Shown here in pieces: positions 44,409 to 54,117 of a DNA stretch of 64,000 nt. Source of the DNA: UBA4722 sp041690995. GTDB taxonomy: Bacteria; Pseudomonadota; Gammaproteobacteria; DSM-16500. Location of the stretch: the NCBI GenBank assembly GCA_041690995.1, contig JBEPVM010000002.1:26709-90708 (forward strand). The letters run 5' to 3'. Both the position numbers and the translations under genes were made by a program. The stretch's first letter is position 1, and each line of letters opens with the position of its first letter. The notes beneath the pieces were generated by a model, which saw nothing but the letters and a program-made list of their open reading frames with translations, was not told where the DNA came from and made no database searches.

Positions 44409-46289
44409 TTAACGACCCCTAACAATAACCTTCGCTGCTATTTCTGCTGAAGGTATCTTTTTGTTTCTTTCGTTTCTAGGGTCGATGCCAGTTTGGGTTT
44501 TAAATAGGCTATAGGTACGACCGCCTGAATAAAAGAGACGTGGTACTGGCAACCAGGATAAAATCCATCGGGTTAGTCGGCTTTCTCTCGCATGGTCAAT
44601 CACGCTGGTGAGGGGGATTTTTTGAGCATTTTCTTCAGAATTTCGAGACCATTTGGATGACGTTGGGCGCCATGTAGTATCTCTATCTGCTTTATGCTCT
44701 GTAAAAAGGTTACTTAAGAATGCTTTTTCTTTCTCCCGTGCTTTTTGCCAAGCGGTTTCAAGAGCTGGCCGCAGTCTTTCTTTTTCTGCTTTTGGCACGC
44801 GAGTCACATCAACGCCATACTCACTGCGAAGAATTTTAGCCGTTCCACTCTTTGGATTTCGTATCGCGTGACGAATAATTTCTTCTATAGTTCTCTTGTT
44901 AGGAGCCATACTACCTGATTCATGCCAATGCGAAAAATAGCCGTATTGGTGCTTTTCAAAAAAATCTCTTAAGGCTGCTAAGGTAGCTTTGTTGTCGTGA
45001 TTTTGATTTTCGTTCTTTCGCTCTTCCTTTCCTTCTCCTTCCCTAACGCCCAGATAAATTTTCCCATAAGCTTCCTCAAAAACACGGGCATGTTCTGATG
45101 AAGCTTCCTTTTTTCGTTCCTCTTCCGTTGATTCTGCTAGAAGCGGCTCACTCTCTTGTGTAGTCACATCAAAATCATATTGTTCACGAAGAACTTGAGC
45201 GGTGCGGCTCTGTGGATTTGTCGTTGCGTGGAGGAAGATTTCTACAAGTTTCTCATCCACTTCTTTCTCGTCCATCGCTTTTAACATTTTAATAGTCTGC
45301 GCGGCATCCCTGTTTGTTGGAGTTGTTTTTAGCTGCGCATTGGTTGTTGCTGCTGCTGCCGTCTCCTCCTCCTCATCATCATCCTCCTCATCATCAACGG
45401 GAGCAGTATAAGAATAGCTAGTAGAATTTGAAGAGGAAGAGCTGCTACTGCTATTGAGGAGCCTAGTGCTATTCTCGTCAGATACTTCCTTTGTTTCAGG
45501 GGGCAATATAACAACGGATTCGCTATTCAAAGCAGCCCATCTATCACTTCTCATAAATTTAAACCATTGACGATCGCGAGTTTCCTCATAATGTTTAACA
45601 AAGCTAGCTATTATTTCTTGTTTTGCTTGCAGCTCTTCTGCTTTTCTAAGAGGCTCTTCTTTTAATTGAGCATTTTCTTCTTTAAGACGCTTGTTTTCTT
45701 CTACAAGCCGCGCGTTTTCTTGTAATAGTGTTCTATGTTGCTCTGGGGTTGATGCTAGTTCTTGTAATGAAATCAATGGATCTAAAGATGAAAAAGTTTG
45801 TCCTGGTTCTTGATATTCTCTTGCTACTTCTAAACGCTCGGATTTGGCTGGCGCTTCTACTTCAGCCTGTAAATTTTGTACTGGCGCTTTTAGATTAACT
45901 TCCTCTTGAAGGTGCCGCTCGTTTTGAGCCTCATGTTCTTGTTCTTGTTCTTGTTCTTGTTCTTCTTCTTGGGGCTGTTCGGCTGCTTGCTGTGAGACTA
46001 CATTTTCTGATTTTTGGGGGTTAGCTTCTGCTGCAGAGCCATTATTGTTATTATCATCTCCCTGTGGTTCTACTACTACTGGGGGTGTTTCTTCTTGCTT
46101 TCTCTCTAGATTATGTGCTTGCATATTTCCTCCAATGTTATTTCGATTCTTGATATTTAAACCACCCATGTTTAAATTACTGGCACTAGCGCACCCACCG
46201 GCCTTCCCTTCTGTCAGCTCGTTTTTTTGCGGCAGGTTTTTTTTATTGCTCGGTTTTCTCTGCTGTTTGGCTTTGCGTCTTTTTGCCAT
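44409..46289 (-). CDS. Gln/Glu-rich coiled-coil protein with repeated motif (effector candidate)
   Basis: 626 residues. Basic Lys/Arg/Gln-rich N-terminus, then Asn and Gln/Glu-rich low complexity (EQEQEQEQE near 110), a leucine-heptad coiled coil about 180-225 (ENARLVEENKRLKEENAQLK), a Ser run and an acidic Asp/Glu run near 280-300. A motif recurs: FLHATTNPQSRTAQVLREQY (about 350-370), IRHAIRNPKSGTAKILRSEY (about 470-490), and a weak third copy IDHARESRLTRWIL near 560, each following an aromatic-rich segment. The same motif occurs in the protein at 49274. I do not recognise the family. No signal peptide; acting in a host is inference. Confidence 0.75.
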   Translation of the reverse strand: MAKRRKAKQQRKPSNKKNLPQKNELTEGKAGGCASASNLNMGGLNIKNRNNIGGNMQAHNLERKQEETPPVVVEPQGDDNNNNGSAAEANPQKSENVVSQQAAEQPQEEEQEQEQEQEHEAQNERHLQEEVNLKAPVQNLQAEVEAPAKSERLEVAREYQEPGQTFSSLDPLISLQELASTPEQHRTLLQENARLVEENKRLKEENAQLKEEPLRKAEELQAKQEIIASFVKHYEETRDRQWFKFMRSDRWAALNSESVVILPPETKEVSDENSTRLLNSSSSSSSSNSTSYSYTAPVDDEEDDDEEEETAAAATTNAQLKTTPTNRDAAQTIKMLKAMDEKEVDEKLVEIFLHATTNPQSRTAQVLREQYDFDVTTQESEPLLAESTEEERKKEASSEHARVFEEAYGKIYLGVREGEGKEERKNENQNHDNKATLAALRDFFEKHQYGYFSHWHESGSMAPNKRTIEEIIRHAIRNPKSGTAKILRSEYGVDVTRVPKAEKERLRPALETAWQKAREKEKAFLSNLFTEHKADRDTTWRPTSSKWSRNSEENAQKIPLTSVIDHARESRLTRWILSWLPVPRLFYSGGRTYSLFKTQTGIDPRNERNKKIPSAEIAAKVIVRGR

Positions 46290-46487
46290 AAATTATCTGT
46301 CTCTTGCTTGCTTAATATTTTTACTTGATCCTACGCTTTTTTATTTAATTGTCAATTGGTCTTCTATTTCCCAAGACTTCACCATAACCCTATATAATGA
46401 AATAAATTGACCCACATAATATAACTTGTATTTCACTTCATTATGAAATAAATTCAGGATCAATATAGAAGTTTTAGGAGCCAGTGA

Positions 46488-47678
46488 ATGTCTATTATCA
46501 AGATGTCTGATCTTAATTTGAAAAATAAGCGTGTCTTATTACGGGAAGATTTAAACGTGCCACTTAAAAATGGCGGAATAGTTAGTGATTTACGTATTCG
46601 CGCGGCAATTCCAACGATCAAACAAGCTCTCCAAGCAGGTGCCAAGGTGATGATTCTCTCACATCTCGGTCGGCCTGACGAAGGAGTGATGGATGAACAT
46701 TTTTCATTAGCGCCTATCGCCGCCTGTTTGTCAGCCTTGTTAAAACAAGAAGTGCCTTTGATTAAGAACTGGCTGAATGGCTTTAATATGGGAAAACATA
46801 ATCTTGTTTTACTGGAAAATGTTCGCTTCAATATAGGCGAAAAAGAGAATAAATCTGAACTTTCTAAAAAAATGGCGGAGCTATGCGATGTGTTTGTGAT
46901 GGATGCATTTGCCACAGCGCACCGTTCAGAAGCATCCACCTGCGGCATTATAGACTATGTACCTGTTGCTTGCGCGGGTCCTTTATTATTGCAAGAATTA
47001 GAAGCGCTGCACGCTATCATGAGCAAACCTAAACAACCTGTAGTAGCGATTGTTGGCGGCTCTAAAGTGTCTACCAAACTCAGCTTGCTCGATTCGCTGT
47101 CACAAAAAGTCGATGCCCTCTTGGTAGGCGGCGGTATCGCGAATACATTTATCGCAGCAGAAGGGTATACCGTAGGCAGATCATTGCATGAGCCTGACTT
47201 AATTGACGAAGCAGAACGACTGACATTGAATGCAAAACAGCGTGGCGCGGAAATTCCCATCCCAACCGATGTGGTCGTTGCAGATAAGCTTTCGGAGGAG
47301 GCGGAAAGTTCAGTACGTCTTGTTTCTCAAGTGGATGACAATGAAAAAATTTATGATTTAGGCCCTGACACTATCAAACAATTTGTGGGTTTGATAAAAA
47401 AAGCCAAGACTATTTTATGGAACGGCCCTGTAGGGGCTTTTGAAATAGAACAATTCAGCGAAGGGACTGAAGCCATTGCGCATGCGATTGCAGAGAGCAA
47501 AGGGTTTTCTGTTGCAGGAGGGGGTGATACGCTGGCTGCCATTGAAAAATACCATATTGCAGATAAAATTGATTATATTTCGACAGGTGGAGGTGCCTTC
47601 TTATCTTATTTAGAAGGAAAACCATTACCTGCGATTCAAGCCTTAGAAAAACGAGCAGTGAAAGAGAAAGTCACATGA
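46488..47678 (+). CDS. pgk: Phosphoglycerate kinase
   Basis: 396 residues (E. coli 387). Glycolytic ATP-forming step. The N-terminal substrate-binding LLREDLNVPLKNGGIVSDLR and SHLGRPDEGVMDEHFSLAPI are typical, as are VDALLVGGGIANTF and the Gly-rich GGGDTLAAIEKY and STGGGAFLSYLEGK. TTAGGAG precedes the ATG. Overlaps pyk by 4 nt (ATGA). Confidence 0.97.
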   Translation: MSIIKMSDLNLKNKRVLLREDLNVPLKNGGIVSDLRIRAAIPTIKQALQAGAKVMILSHLGRPDEGVMDEHFSLAPIAACLSALLKQEVPLIKNWLNGFNMGKHNLVLLENVRFNIGEKENKSELSKKMAELCDVFVMDAFATAHRSEASTCGIIDYVPVACAGPLLLQELEALHAIMSKPKQPVVAIVGGSKVSTKLSLLDSLSQKVDALLVGGGIANTFIAAEGYTVGRSLHEPDLIDEAERLTLNAKQRGAEIPIPTDVVVADKLSEEAESSVRLVSQVDDNEKIYDLGPDTIKQFVGLIKKAKTILWNGPVGAFEIEQFSEGTEAIAHAIAESKGFSVAGGGDTLAAIEKYHIADKIDYISTGGGAFLSYLEGKPLPAIQALEKRAVKEKVT

Positions 47679-49156
47679 ATGCGTTACGCCGTACAAAAAT
47701 TGTAGTCACACTCGGCCCTTCGCTAGATGACTTAGATATGCTAGAACGTGTCATCTTAGAAGGGGCAGATGTTTTTCGTTCTAACTTTTCACACGGCTCT
47801 ATCGAAACACATGAAACCCGTATTAAGAATGTGCGTACACTTGCTAAAAAACACGGGAAAATTGTCGCTATTTTAGTAGATCTACAAGGTCCCAAAATTC
47901 GCATTGGCCGTTTTAAAAATAAAAAAATACAATTGCAGCAAGGCCAATCTTTTATTTTTGATACGCAATTAGATACAGAAGAAGGCACAGAAGAAAGCGT
48001 TAGTCTGGATTATAAAGAGTTACTGAATGATGTACACCCAGGCGATACGTTAGTACTCGATGATGGTCGTATTGTGATGACTGTCGAAAAAATTCAAGCA
48101 CCTCGTATTTACTGTCAAGTAGTTGTGAGTGGCGAGCTATCCAATAACAAAGGTATTAATCGGTTAGGGGGTGGTTTATCGGCAGCAGCGCTGACAGAAA
48201 AAGACCGCGCTGATATTATCGAAGCTGTCCGTTTAGAAGCAGATTATGTTGCTATTTCTTTTCCCCGCAATGCAGAAGATGTCAATGAAGCCCGTGCTTT
48301 ATTGAAAGCCGCAGGCGGCAACGCAGGTATTATCGCGAAAATTGAGCGCACCGAAGCGGTGACCCATATCGAAGAAATTACAAAAGCCGCCGATGGTGTG
48401 ATGGTCGCGCGCGGTGATTTAGGTGTCGAATTAGGTGATGCAGAATTACCAGGTGTTCAAAAAAATATTATTCATACGGCAAGAACGCTTAATAAACCCG
48501 TCATTACCGCAACACAAATGCTTGAGACCATGACCTATAACACCATACCCACACGTGCCGAAGTCTCTGATGTGGCGAACGCCGTATTAGATGGTACTGA
48601 CGCTGTGATGTTATCGCAAGAAACGGCTGTCGGAAAATATCCTGACAAAGCAGTCGCAGCCATGAACCGTATTTGTTTAGGCGCTGAAAAAAATCCCATT
48701 GCTACACGATCACGGCATCGTATGGATATGCAATTTACACAGGTCGATGAAGCCATTGCGATGGCAACCATGTACACAGCTAATCATTTAGCTATCACGG
48801 CCATTATTGCATTAACAGAATCAGGTTTAACACCGCTCTGGATGTCACGCGTTCGTTCCAGTATACCTATTTATGGCTTAAGCCGACATGCCTCCACACA
48901 ACGGCGCATGACTTTATATCGTAGCGTCTACCCTATTATGTTTGATGTCATACACACAGACAGACGTGTTGTGAACCAATCGGCTGTTGCTGCATTGCAA
49001 AGTCGGGGCATTATTAAAGACGGCGATCTTGTGATTATTACCAAAGGCGATTTCATGGGCGTACACGGCTGCACGAATTCCATGAAAATTGTGACTGTAG
49101 GTGATTTACCGTTGGTGGAAGAATATAAGGCAAGCAATAAAAGCACCGACTTATAA
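47675..49156 (+). CDS. pyk: Pyruvate kinase
   Basis: 493 residues. Converts phosphoenolpyruvate and ADP to pyruvate and ATP. N-terminal RTKIVVTLGPS, active-site Lys and Glu in IIAKIERTEAVTHIEEI, and signature MVARGDLGVELG are present. Coupled to pgk, giving a lower-glycolysis operon. Confidence 0.97.
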   Translation: MNALRRTKIVVTLGPSLDDLDMLERVILEGADVFRSNFSHGSIETHETRIKNVRTLAKKHGKIVAILVDLQGPKIRIGRFKNKKIQLQQGQSFIFDTQLDTEEGTEESVSLDYKELLNDVHPGDTLVLDDGRIVMTVEKIQAPRIYCQVVVSGELSNNKGINRLGGGLSAAALTEKDRADIIEAVRLEADYVAISFPRNAEDVNEARALLKAAGGNAGIIAKIERTEAVTHIEEITKAADGVMVARGDLGVELGDAELPGVQKNIIHTARTLNKPVITATQMLETMTYNTIPTRAEVSDVANAVLDGTDAVMLSQETAVGKYPDKAVAAMNRICLGAEKNPIATRSRHRMDMQFTQVDEAIAMATMYTANHLAITAIIALTESGLTPLWMSRVRSSIPIYGLSRHASTQRRMTLYRSVYPIMFDVIHTDRRVVNQSAVAALQSRGIIKDGDLVIITKGDFMGVHGCTNSMKIVTVGDLPLVEEYKASNKSTDL

Positions 49157-49273
49157 ATTTTTATCTAGTTAATTAATTTAAAAAAACAACCTAAATTTGA
49201 ATTATTTTAAATAAAGAAATTGAATTTGTTTTTTTATGAGCTATCCTAGCAGCCGTATATTCTGGAGGTAAAA

Positions 49274-50446
49274 ATGCCAAAACTATATTATTTCGATGAC
49301 CGGGTAAGTATTCAAACGTATGAAAATTTTGCCAGGGCGAATAAATTTAATCCACGTAAAAGCGTTTTTCTTTTTCCGAGTAATACCGGTCATCACACTA
49401 AAGAGCACTCGCTTTACAGCAGAAAATCAGGTGGAGGACTAGCAGGGGTCGCGGCTGAATTATATGAACACGAGATCCCTGCCTTAGGTTTACCGACAAC
49501 AAGTATGCCATCACAGATGACCCTGAAACAAATTGAACAACCTTCTGATTTTTCAGAGAGATGTGCTAAGAAAGCAATTTCTGATATTTGGGCAGCTGTA
49601 GGATTTGGTCTTGATGTGGTGTGTCCTGTGAGGGAGCGGCGTGCAGATTCTCAATATTTTTCTGAAGCTTTAACGGAAGATAATAAAGAAGCGCGTTTAT
49701 GGGGAAATATCGAAAAGACTCCTAATCTTGCTTTAGGTGATTATTATCATGAACAATTAAAGCTAATTTATTCTGCAACGCATCAAGATCGAGAAAATAA
49801 AAAAGAAGATGATGATGATCCTATATTATCTTTCATGGAAGCAAATCTAGGGAAGATTGATCCTTCATTTAAAGAAGCCTATCAACAAGGCAAAATGGCT
49901 GCGAAACAATTACAGCCTCAAGGAGGCATAGTTCAAAATCACTGGTTCCACGATCCCCTTACATGGAGCATCCCTGAGACGGCAGAATTCGCAGAAGGGT
50001 TTAAAAAAATCTACACGGCATTGCGTGAAGGACAATCGGGGTTTAATTGTTTTAAAACTAATTTTATAGCCGGCAAAGAAAATATGGAGCATTTGGCTTT
50101 TATAAAAGAAATAAAAAGACATGCCAAAGATGCTCCAAATAGCAGAACCGCCAAAGCGCTAGAGTTAGCAAAACGACATTTGAGAGAGAATGCTCCTAAT
50201 CGTTCTATGCCTCAGAATGGCAACCTTTTTAAAGAGATATATCTAGCTGCTTTTGCTGCAAGCCGCCGATGGAGTTGTGGCTTGTTTAAGCGATCGAGAG
50301 TAGAAAAAGGGAGAACGATTTATAAAATAAGTACGTTAGAAACTGCTTTAGAAGGAAAGGTGCTTGCTGTTCCTACTGACATGTCTCCAGGAAGTCGCAC
50401 AGAAAAAATAAATACAGCTTTAAGCCGTTCTTTTCTCCAAAGATAA
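49274..50446 (+). CDS. Unknown protein sharing the HA-P-SRTA motif (effector candidate)
   Basis: 390 residues, soluble, no signal peptide. TGGAGG site before ATG 49274. The motif IKRHAKDAPNSRTAKALELA at about 280-298 parallels repeats in the protein at 44409, and a second, weaker form, DMSPGSRTEKINTAL, lies near the C-terminus (about 370-385), again after an aromatic/basic segment. The N-terminal 150 residues (starting MPKLYYFDDRVSIQTYENFA) have no recognised domain. Probably the same protein family as 44409; function unknown. Confidence 0.7.
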   Translation: MPKLYYFDDRVSIQTYENFARANKFNPRKSVFLFPSNTGHHTKEHSLYSRKSGGGLAGVAAELYEHEIPALGLPTTSMPSQMTLKQIEQPSDFSERCAKKAISDIWAAVGFGLDVVCPVRERRADSQYFSEALTEDNKEARLWGNIEKTPNLALGDYYHEQLKLIYSATHQDRENKKEDDDDPILSFMEANLGKIDPSFKEAYQQGKMAAKQLQPQGGIVQNHWFHDPLTWSIPETAEFAEGFKKIYTALREGQSGFNCFKTNFIAGKENMEHLAFIKEIKRHAKDAPNSRTAKALELAKRHLRENAPNRSMPQNGNLFKEIYLAAFAASRRWSCGLFKRSRVEKGRTIYKISTLETALEGKVLAVPTDMSPGSRTEKINTALSRSFLQR

Positions 50447-50456
50447 TGATAGAAAA

Positions 50457-50663
50457 TTAAATTTGATGCGGGCTGATCCACCCCATCCCATAAGCCACAA
50501 ACAATAAAATAAATAATAAAAGTGATAACCCAATACGCCAACTTAATGCTTTTACTATTCGCTTTGAATCATTCCGATCACCGCGTGCTAAATAAAATAA
50601 CGCGCTTCCCAGGCTATACAGAATCACTAAAACAAAAAATAAAATAATTAAATGAGCTAGCAT
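50457..50663 (-). CDS. Twin-transmembrane protein, DUF2909 family
   Basis: 68 residues with two hydrophobic helices (about 4-26 and 42-62) joined by a basic loop RGDRNDSKRIVKALSWRIG. This is the DUF2909 pattern of small inner-membrane proteins found near cytochrome oxidase or metabolic genes. Function unknown. Faces away from psd. Confidence 0.75.
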   Translation of the reverse strand: MLAHLIILFFVLVILYSLGSALFYLARGDRNDSKRIVKALSWRIGLSLLLFILLFVAYGMGWISPHQI

Positions 50664-50799
50664 AAAGATCCTTTATGGATTAAAACATTCTCAAAACAGA
50701 TGGTTTGATTATAATCTACATGCACTCATTTATCGAGTGCTACTCTCTCACTATCCAGCTATAATCATCTCCCTTTTAGAGAAGTAGTGCTTTTATCTT

Positions 50800-51666
50800 A
50801 TGCGGAATCAATTAAAAATACTGATGCAATATCTTGTGCCTCAACGCTTGTTATCATGGTTTGCAGGTGTTCTCTGTGAATGCCGTTGGCATTGGTGGAA
50901 AAACTGGCAAATTAATTTTTTGATTGAGCGATATGGCGCTAATTTAAAAAGCGCTCAGCTAGAGGATATTGAAGCGTATCCTACGTTTAACAGTTTTTTT
51001 ACGCGATATTTAAAACCTGACCTGAGACCGATTGTCCAAGGGACTCAACAAATAGCCTGTCCTGTCGATGGTTCCATTAGCCAAATAGGTTCTATCCAAC
51101 AAGACCAATTATTTCAAGCAAAAGGTTTTTATTTTAGTTTAAGTGCATTGCTCGGCGGTTCAGAAATTTGGACAAAGACTTTTATCGGCGGTCAGTTTGC
51201 AACACTTTATCTTGCTCCTAAAGATTATCATCGTGTGCATATCCCATTTGCAGGTGTGCTGCGCGAGACGATTTACATTCCAGGCAAACTGTTTTCAGTT
51301 AATACATTGACGGCACAGTCCATTCCACAATTATTTTCTAAAAACGAGCGTTTAGTTTGCTTTTTTGATACAGCCGCAGGCCCCATAGCAGTTATTTTAG
51401 TAGGGGCTATGTTAGTCAGTAGCATTAGAACGGTTTGGCCTATGGATCAGGTGATTGCTTCGAAAATAATAAAAAGCGAGATTTATTCTGAACCCACTAT
51501 TTCATTAGAACGCGGAGCAGAACTAGGGCATTTTAGAATGGGATCAACCGTCATTGTGTTATTTGCCAAAGACAGTATGCAATGGGCAGAGGAATTGCAA
51601 CCAAACAGTGCAGTACAGATGGGACAGTTATTAGGAACTTTTCACCATTCTCTTCAACAAACCTGA
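50800..51666 (+). CDS. psd: Phosphatidylserine decarboxylase proenzyme
   Basis: 288 residues (E. coli 322). Makes phosphatidylethanolamine in the inner membrane. The self-cleavage site is M-G-S-T at 247-250 (LGST in E. coli), with Ser249 becoming the pyruvoyl group. Catalytic Asp and His lie in ACPVDGSISQIG and YHRVHIPFAG. The PTFNSFFTRYLKPDLRPI segment is typical. Confidence 0.96.
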   Translation: MRNQLKILMQYLVPQRLLSWFAGVLCECRWHWWKNWQINFLIERYGANLKSAQLEDIEAYPTFNSFFTRYLKPDLRPIVQGTQQIACPVDGSISQIGSIQQDQLFQAKGFYFSLSALLGGSEIWTKTFIGGQFATLYLAPKDYHRVHIPFAGVLRETIYIPGKLFSVNTLTAQSIPQLFSKNERLVCFFDTAAGPIAVILVGAMLVSSIRTVWPMDQVIASKIIKSEIYSEPTISLERGAELGHFRMGSTVIVLFAKDSMQWAEELQPNSAVQMGQLLGTFHHSLQQT

Positions 51667-52208
51667 AACGGTCAGAAATGAGGCAAGGTGTTGTGAAAAA
51701 ATGACGAAAAAGCGCAGCATACATAAAGTATGCGAGTATTTTGAGGAGTTTTTTCGCAACAGATTGCCCATTTATGGCCGTGTGGTTCTAAGAACTCAAG
51801 ACCCAGAAAGAAATAAGGGTAATCGCGAGATTACCCTTATCCTTGTTGCCCACCATAGGCATCCTGCCTTGGTTACTCATCCTGAGTAAACTATCCTAGA
51901 TGTTCTAAGCATGTATCCTTATGCCGGTCCTTGACTCATCCATGAACAGATGTATCATACCAAAAATTAATCTTAAGCTATGGCAGGCAAGCAGGTTAAA
52001 GGTGACGAAACTGTCAGTAAAATTATACAATATTGTTAAAATTCAATACGTTACATGTTTATCACTCAATAATCGCCAATGAAATAAGGATTTTATCTTC
52101 GAGAGATTAAGCAGTAATCTCACGCGTATATAAGCAGGTAGGTATATTATTAACCTAAATTCGGCGATGTGGGGGCGGATTAAACGCGTTTAATCCGCTT
52201 TACATTTC
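51667..52208. other. Long gene-free stretch after psd
   Basis: No convincing gene. It holds a small hairpin GCATAC/GTATGC (around 51720-51735), a stronger one at 51813-51840 listed separately, and AT-rich sequence. A 62-codon plus frame at 51701 lacks an RBS and reads through these hairpins, so I do not call it. A repeat element follows at 52209. Confidence 0.5.
51813..51840 (+). terminator. Strong hairpin downstream of psd
   Basis: ATAAGGGTAATC, loop GCGA, GATTACCCTTAT: a perfect 12-bp stem 147 nt after psd. No long U-tract follows (CCTTGTT). Confidence 0.5.
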
Positions 52209-52376
52209 GAGAATGTTTATATTTAACTGTGTCATTCCCGCGAAGGCGGGAACCTATTCTGACGTACAGCTAAACCTGCCTTAGTAAGTGTAATTATTTT
52301 ATTAAGTTTGGTTTAGTTAAATGTCAAAATGGGTTCCCGCCTTCGCGGGAATGACACAGTTAAATAAACATTCTCC
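52209..52376. repeat. MITE-like repeat family 1, full copy
   Basis: 168 bp with terminal inverted repeats of about 54 bp: it begins GAGAATGTTTATATTTAACT and ends as the near-exact reverse complement, each arm holding the palindrome TTCCCGCGAAGGCGGGAA or its complement. The interior is AT-rich with GCTAAAC near the left arm. Ends 11 nt before the folE stop codon on the minus strand and could terminate folE transcription. Confidence 0.85.
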
Positions 52377-52387
52377 ACCTTTCTATA

Positions 52388-52936
52388 TTAAGAATTTTTT
52401 TGTACCAGGCTTAAAAACTCTGCTCGGGTAGCACGATCAGTGCGGAAAGTGCCTAACATAACAGAGGTAGTCATGACTGAGTTTTGTTTTTCAACCCCAC
52501 GCATCATCATACATAAATGTTTGGCTTCAATGATGACGCCGACACCCCTGCCACGAGTAATTTGTAATAATGTTTCTGCTATTTCTTTGGTTAAATGTTC
52601 CTGGACTTGTAAGCGTCGTGCGAACAGATCAACAATACGAGCAATTTTTGATAATCCAATCACCCTGCCATTGGGAATATAGGCGACATGACACTTACCA
52701 ATAAACGGTAATAAATGGTGTTCGCATAGTGAATAAAGTTCAATATCTTTTACGATAATCATTTCATCATTATTGGTTTCAAATAAAGCGCCATTGAGGA
52801 CTGTTTCAACAGATTGTTTATACCCGTGGGTTAAAAATCGCAGCGCTGTTGCGGCGCGTTTCGGGGTATCTTTTAATCCGTTGCGATCAGGATCTTCGCC
52901 GATAGATTCTATGATTTTTTTAAAATAAGTTTCCAT
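52388..52936 (-). CDS. folE: GTP cyclohydrolase I
   Basis: 182 residues. First step of tetrahydrofolate synthesis from GTP. Zinc ligands and active site are in YSLCEHHLLPFIGKCHVAYI and the later CMMMRGVEKQNS; KIARIVDLFARRLQVQE is the conserved helix. Preceded by hinT 3 nt upstream on the same strand. Confidence 0.97.
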   Translation of the reverse strand: METYFKKIIESIGEDPDRNGLKDTPKRAATALRFLTHGYKQSVETVLNGALFETNNDEMIIVKDIELYSLCEHHLLPFIGKCHVAYIPNGRVIGLSKIARIVDLFARRLQVQEHLTKEIAETLLQITRGRGVGVIIEAKHLCMMMRGVEKQNSVMTTSVMLGTFRTDRATRAEFLSLVQKNS

Positions 52937-52939
52937 GGT

Positions 52940-53281
52940 TTATCCTGGTGGCCAGTTAAGTTGCCTACCACCTAACAAATGCAAATGAAGATGAAATACA
53001 GTTTGGCCAGCGTCAGCATTGCAATTGATTACGAGACGATAACCGTCCTCAGCGATATTATTTTCTTTTGCCAAGTGCGTGGCGGTTTGGATAAGGTGGC
53101 CTACTAATTGAGTATCTTCTGCTCCTAAATCATTGAGGGTGGGAATGTGTTTTTTAGGGATAATCAATATATGCTGCGGCGCATGGGGTTTAATATCATT
53201 AAATGCGACCACGGATTCATCTTGATAGATAATCTCAGCAGGTACATCGCCTTTTGTAATTTGACAAAATAAACAATTCAT
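52940..53281 (-). CDS. hinT: HIT family purine nucleoside phosphoramidase (HinT type)
   Basis: 113 residues. N-terminal CLFCQITKGDVPAEIIYQDE and the histidine triad HLHLHLLGG near the C-terminus are those of HinT, which hydrolyses adenosine phosphoramidates. Same operon as folE. Confidence 0.94.
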   Translation of the reverse strand: MNCLFCQITKGDVPAEIIYQDESVVAFNDIKPHAPQHILIIPKKHIPTLNDLGAEDTQLVGHLIQTATHLAKENNIAEDGYRLVINCNADAGQTVFHLHLHLLGGRQLNWPPG

Positions 53282-53395
53282 AGCAGTGGGTTCTCAAAAA
53301 AACGTAGCTTACTTGATTGTGTTGAATTTTTCCAGTAAAGTGAGCGTTCTTTTTAAATCTGATTATTCCTGTTAAAACTGATGTATGGCTGATTG

Positions 53396-54103
53396 ATGGA
53401 AAGGCTTAATATCGCGGGTTATAAATTTGTTACTTTCCATGACTTAAGTCAATTACGTATTAATTGGCTAGAAGTGTGTGAGCAACTCCATTTAAAAGGC
53501 ACGATTATATTAAGCCCTGAAGGTATTAATGTGGCGCTGACGGGCTGTATTGCAGAGGTTACTACTTTTAAGGCGATGATTGCAAGTGACGAATATTTTT
53601 CTGATATTTCTTTTAGAGAAAGTTATTCGAGCGTGTCGCCTTTTAAACGTCTTAAGGTAAAGATTAAAAAAGAAATTATTACGTTGCGTCGGCCTGAAAT
53701 TCGGCCTGAAATAAAACGTGCGCCGAGTATTTCACCCGAGCAGTTTAAGCAATGGCTAGATGAAGAACGTGTGTTAACTGTTTTGGATACGCGTAATAAT
53801 TATGAAATAGAGTTTGGCACTTTTGTGGGTGCAACACGGCTCAATGTGGATGATTTTAGTGAACTGCCGGGGGTAGTCGATCAATTACTCACTGATAAAC
53901 CGATTGTGATGTTTTGCACGGGCGGTGTGCGGTGTGAAAAAGCGGGTTTGTATTTAGCAAACAAGGGGTTCCCAGAGGTTTATCAATTGGAAGGCGGTAT
54001 TTTAAATTATTTTTCTCGTGTGGGCGCGGCGCATTACAGTGGTAATTGCTTTGTTTTTGATGAGCGTGTTGCGCTTAAACCTGATTTACAACCTATCTGT
54101 TAA
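53396..54103 (+). CDS. trhO: tRNA uridine 5-hydroxylase TrhO (UPF0176, rhodanese-like)
   Basis: 235 residues from ATG 53396; a TTG one codon earlier is less likely. The N-terminal ferredoxin-like domain (GTIILSPEGINVALTG) and a rhodanese domain with active Cys in MFCTGGVRCEKAGLYLANKG match TrhO, which hydroxylates wobble uridine 34 in tRNA using prephenate-linked chemistry. This is the short form without the C-terminal extension of E. coli YceA (350). A clear RBS is lacking. Confidence 0.9.
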   Translation: MERLNIAGYKFVTFHDLSQLRINWLEVCEQLHLKGTIILSPEGINVALTGCIAEVTTFKAMIASDEYFSDISFRESYSSVSPFKRLKVKIKKEIITLRRPEIRPEIKRAPSISPEQFKQWLDEERVLTVLDTRNNYEIEFGTFVGATRLNVDDFSELPGVVDQLLTDKPIVMFCTGGVRCEKAGLYLANKGFPEVYQLEGGILNYFSRVGAAHYSGNCFVFDERVALKPDLQPIC

Positions 54104-54117
54104 AAAGGAAATATAGA

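Noticed and set aside
45202..45411. Ser-rich plus-strand ORF antisense to the 44409 gene
   Set aside because: It is the shadow of the acidic and Ser runs of the real gene on the other strand.
46393..46412. TATAAT and TTGACC boxes before pgk as a promoter
   Set aside because: The boxes are in the wrong order and neither has a partner at proper spacing.
51701..51889. 62-codon ORF after psd
   Set aside because: It reads across hairpins, lacks an RBS, and its sequence looks like translated repeat DNA.
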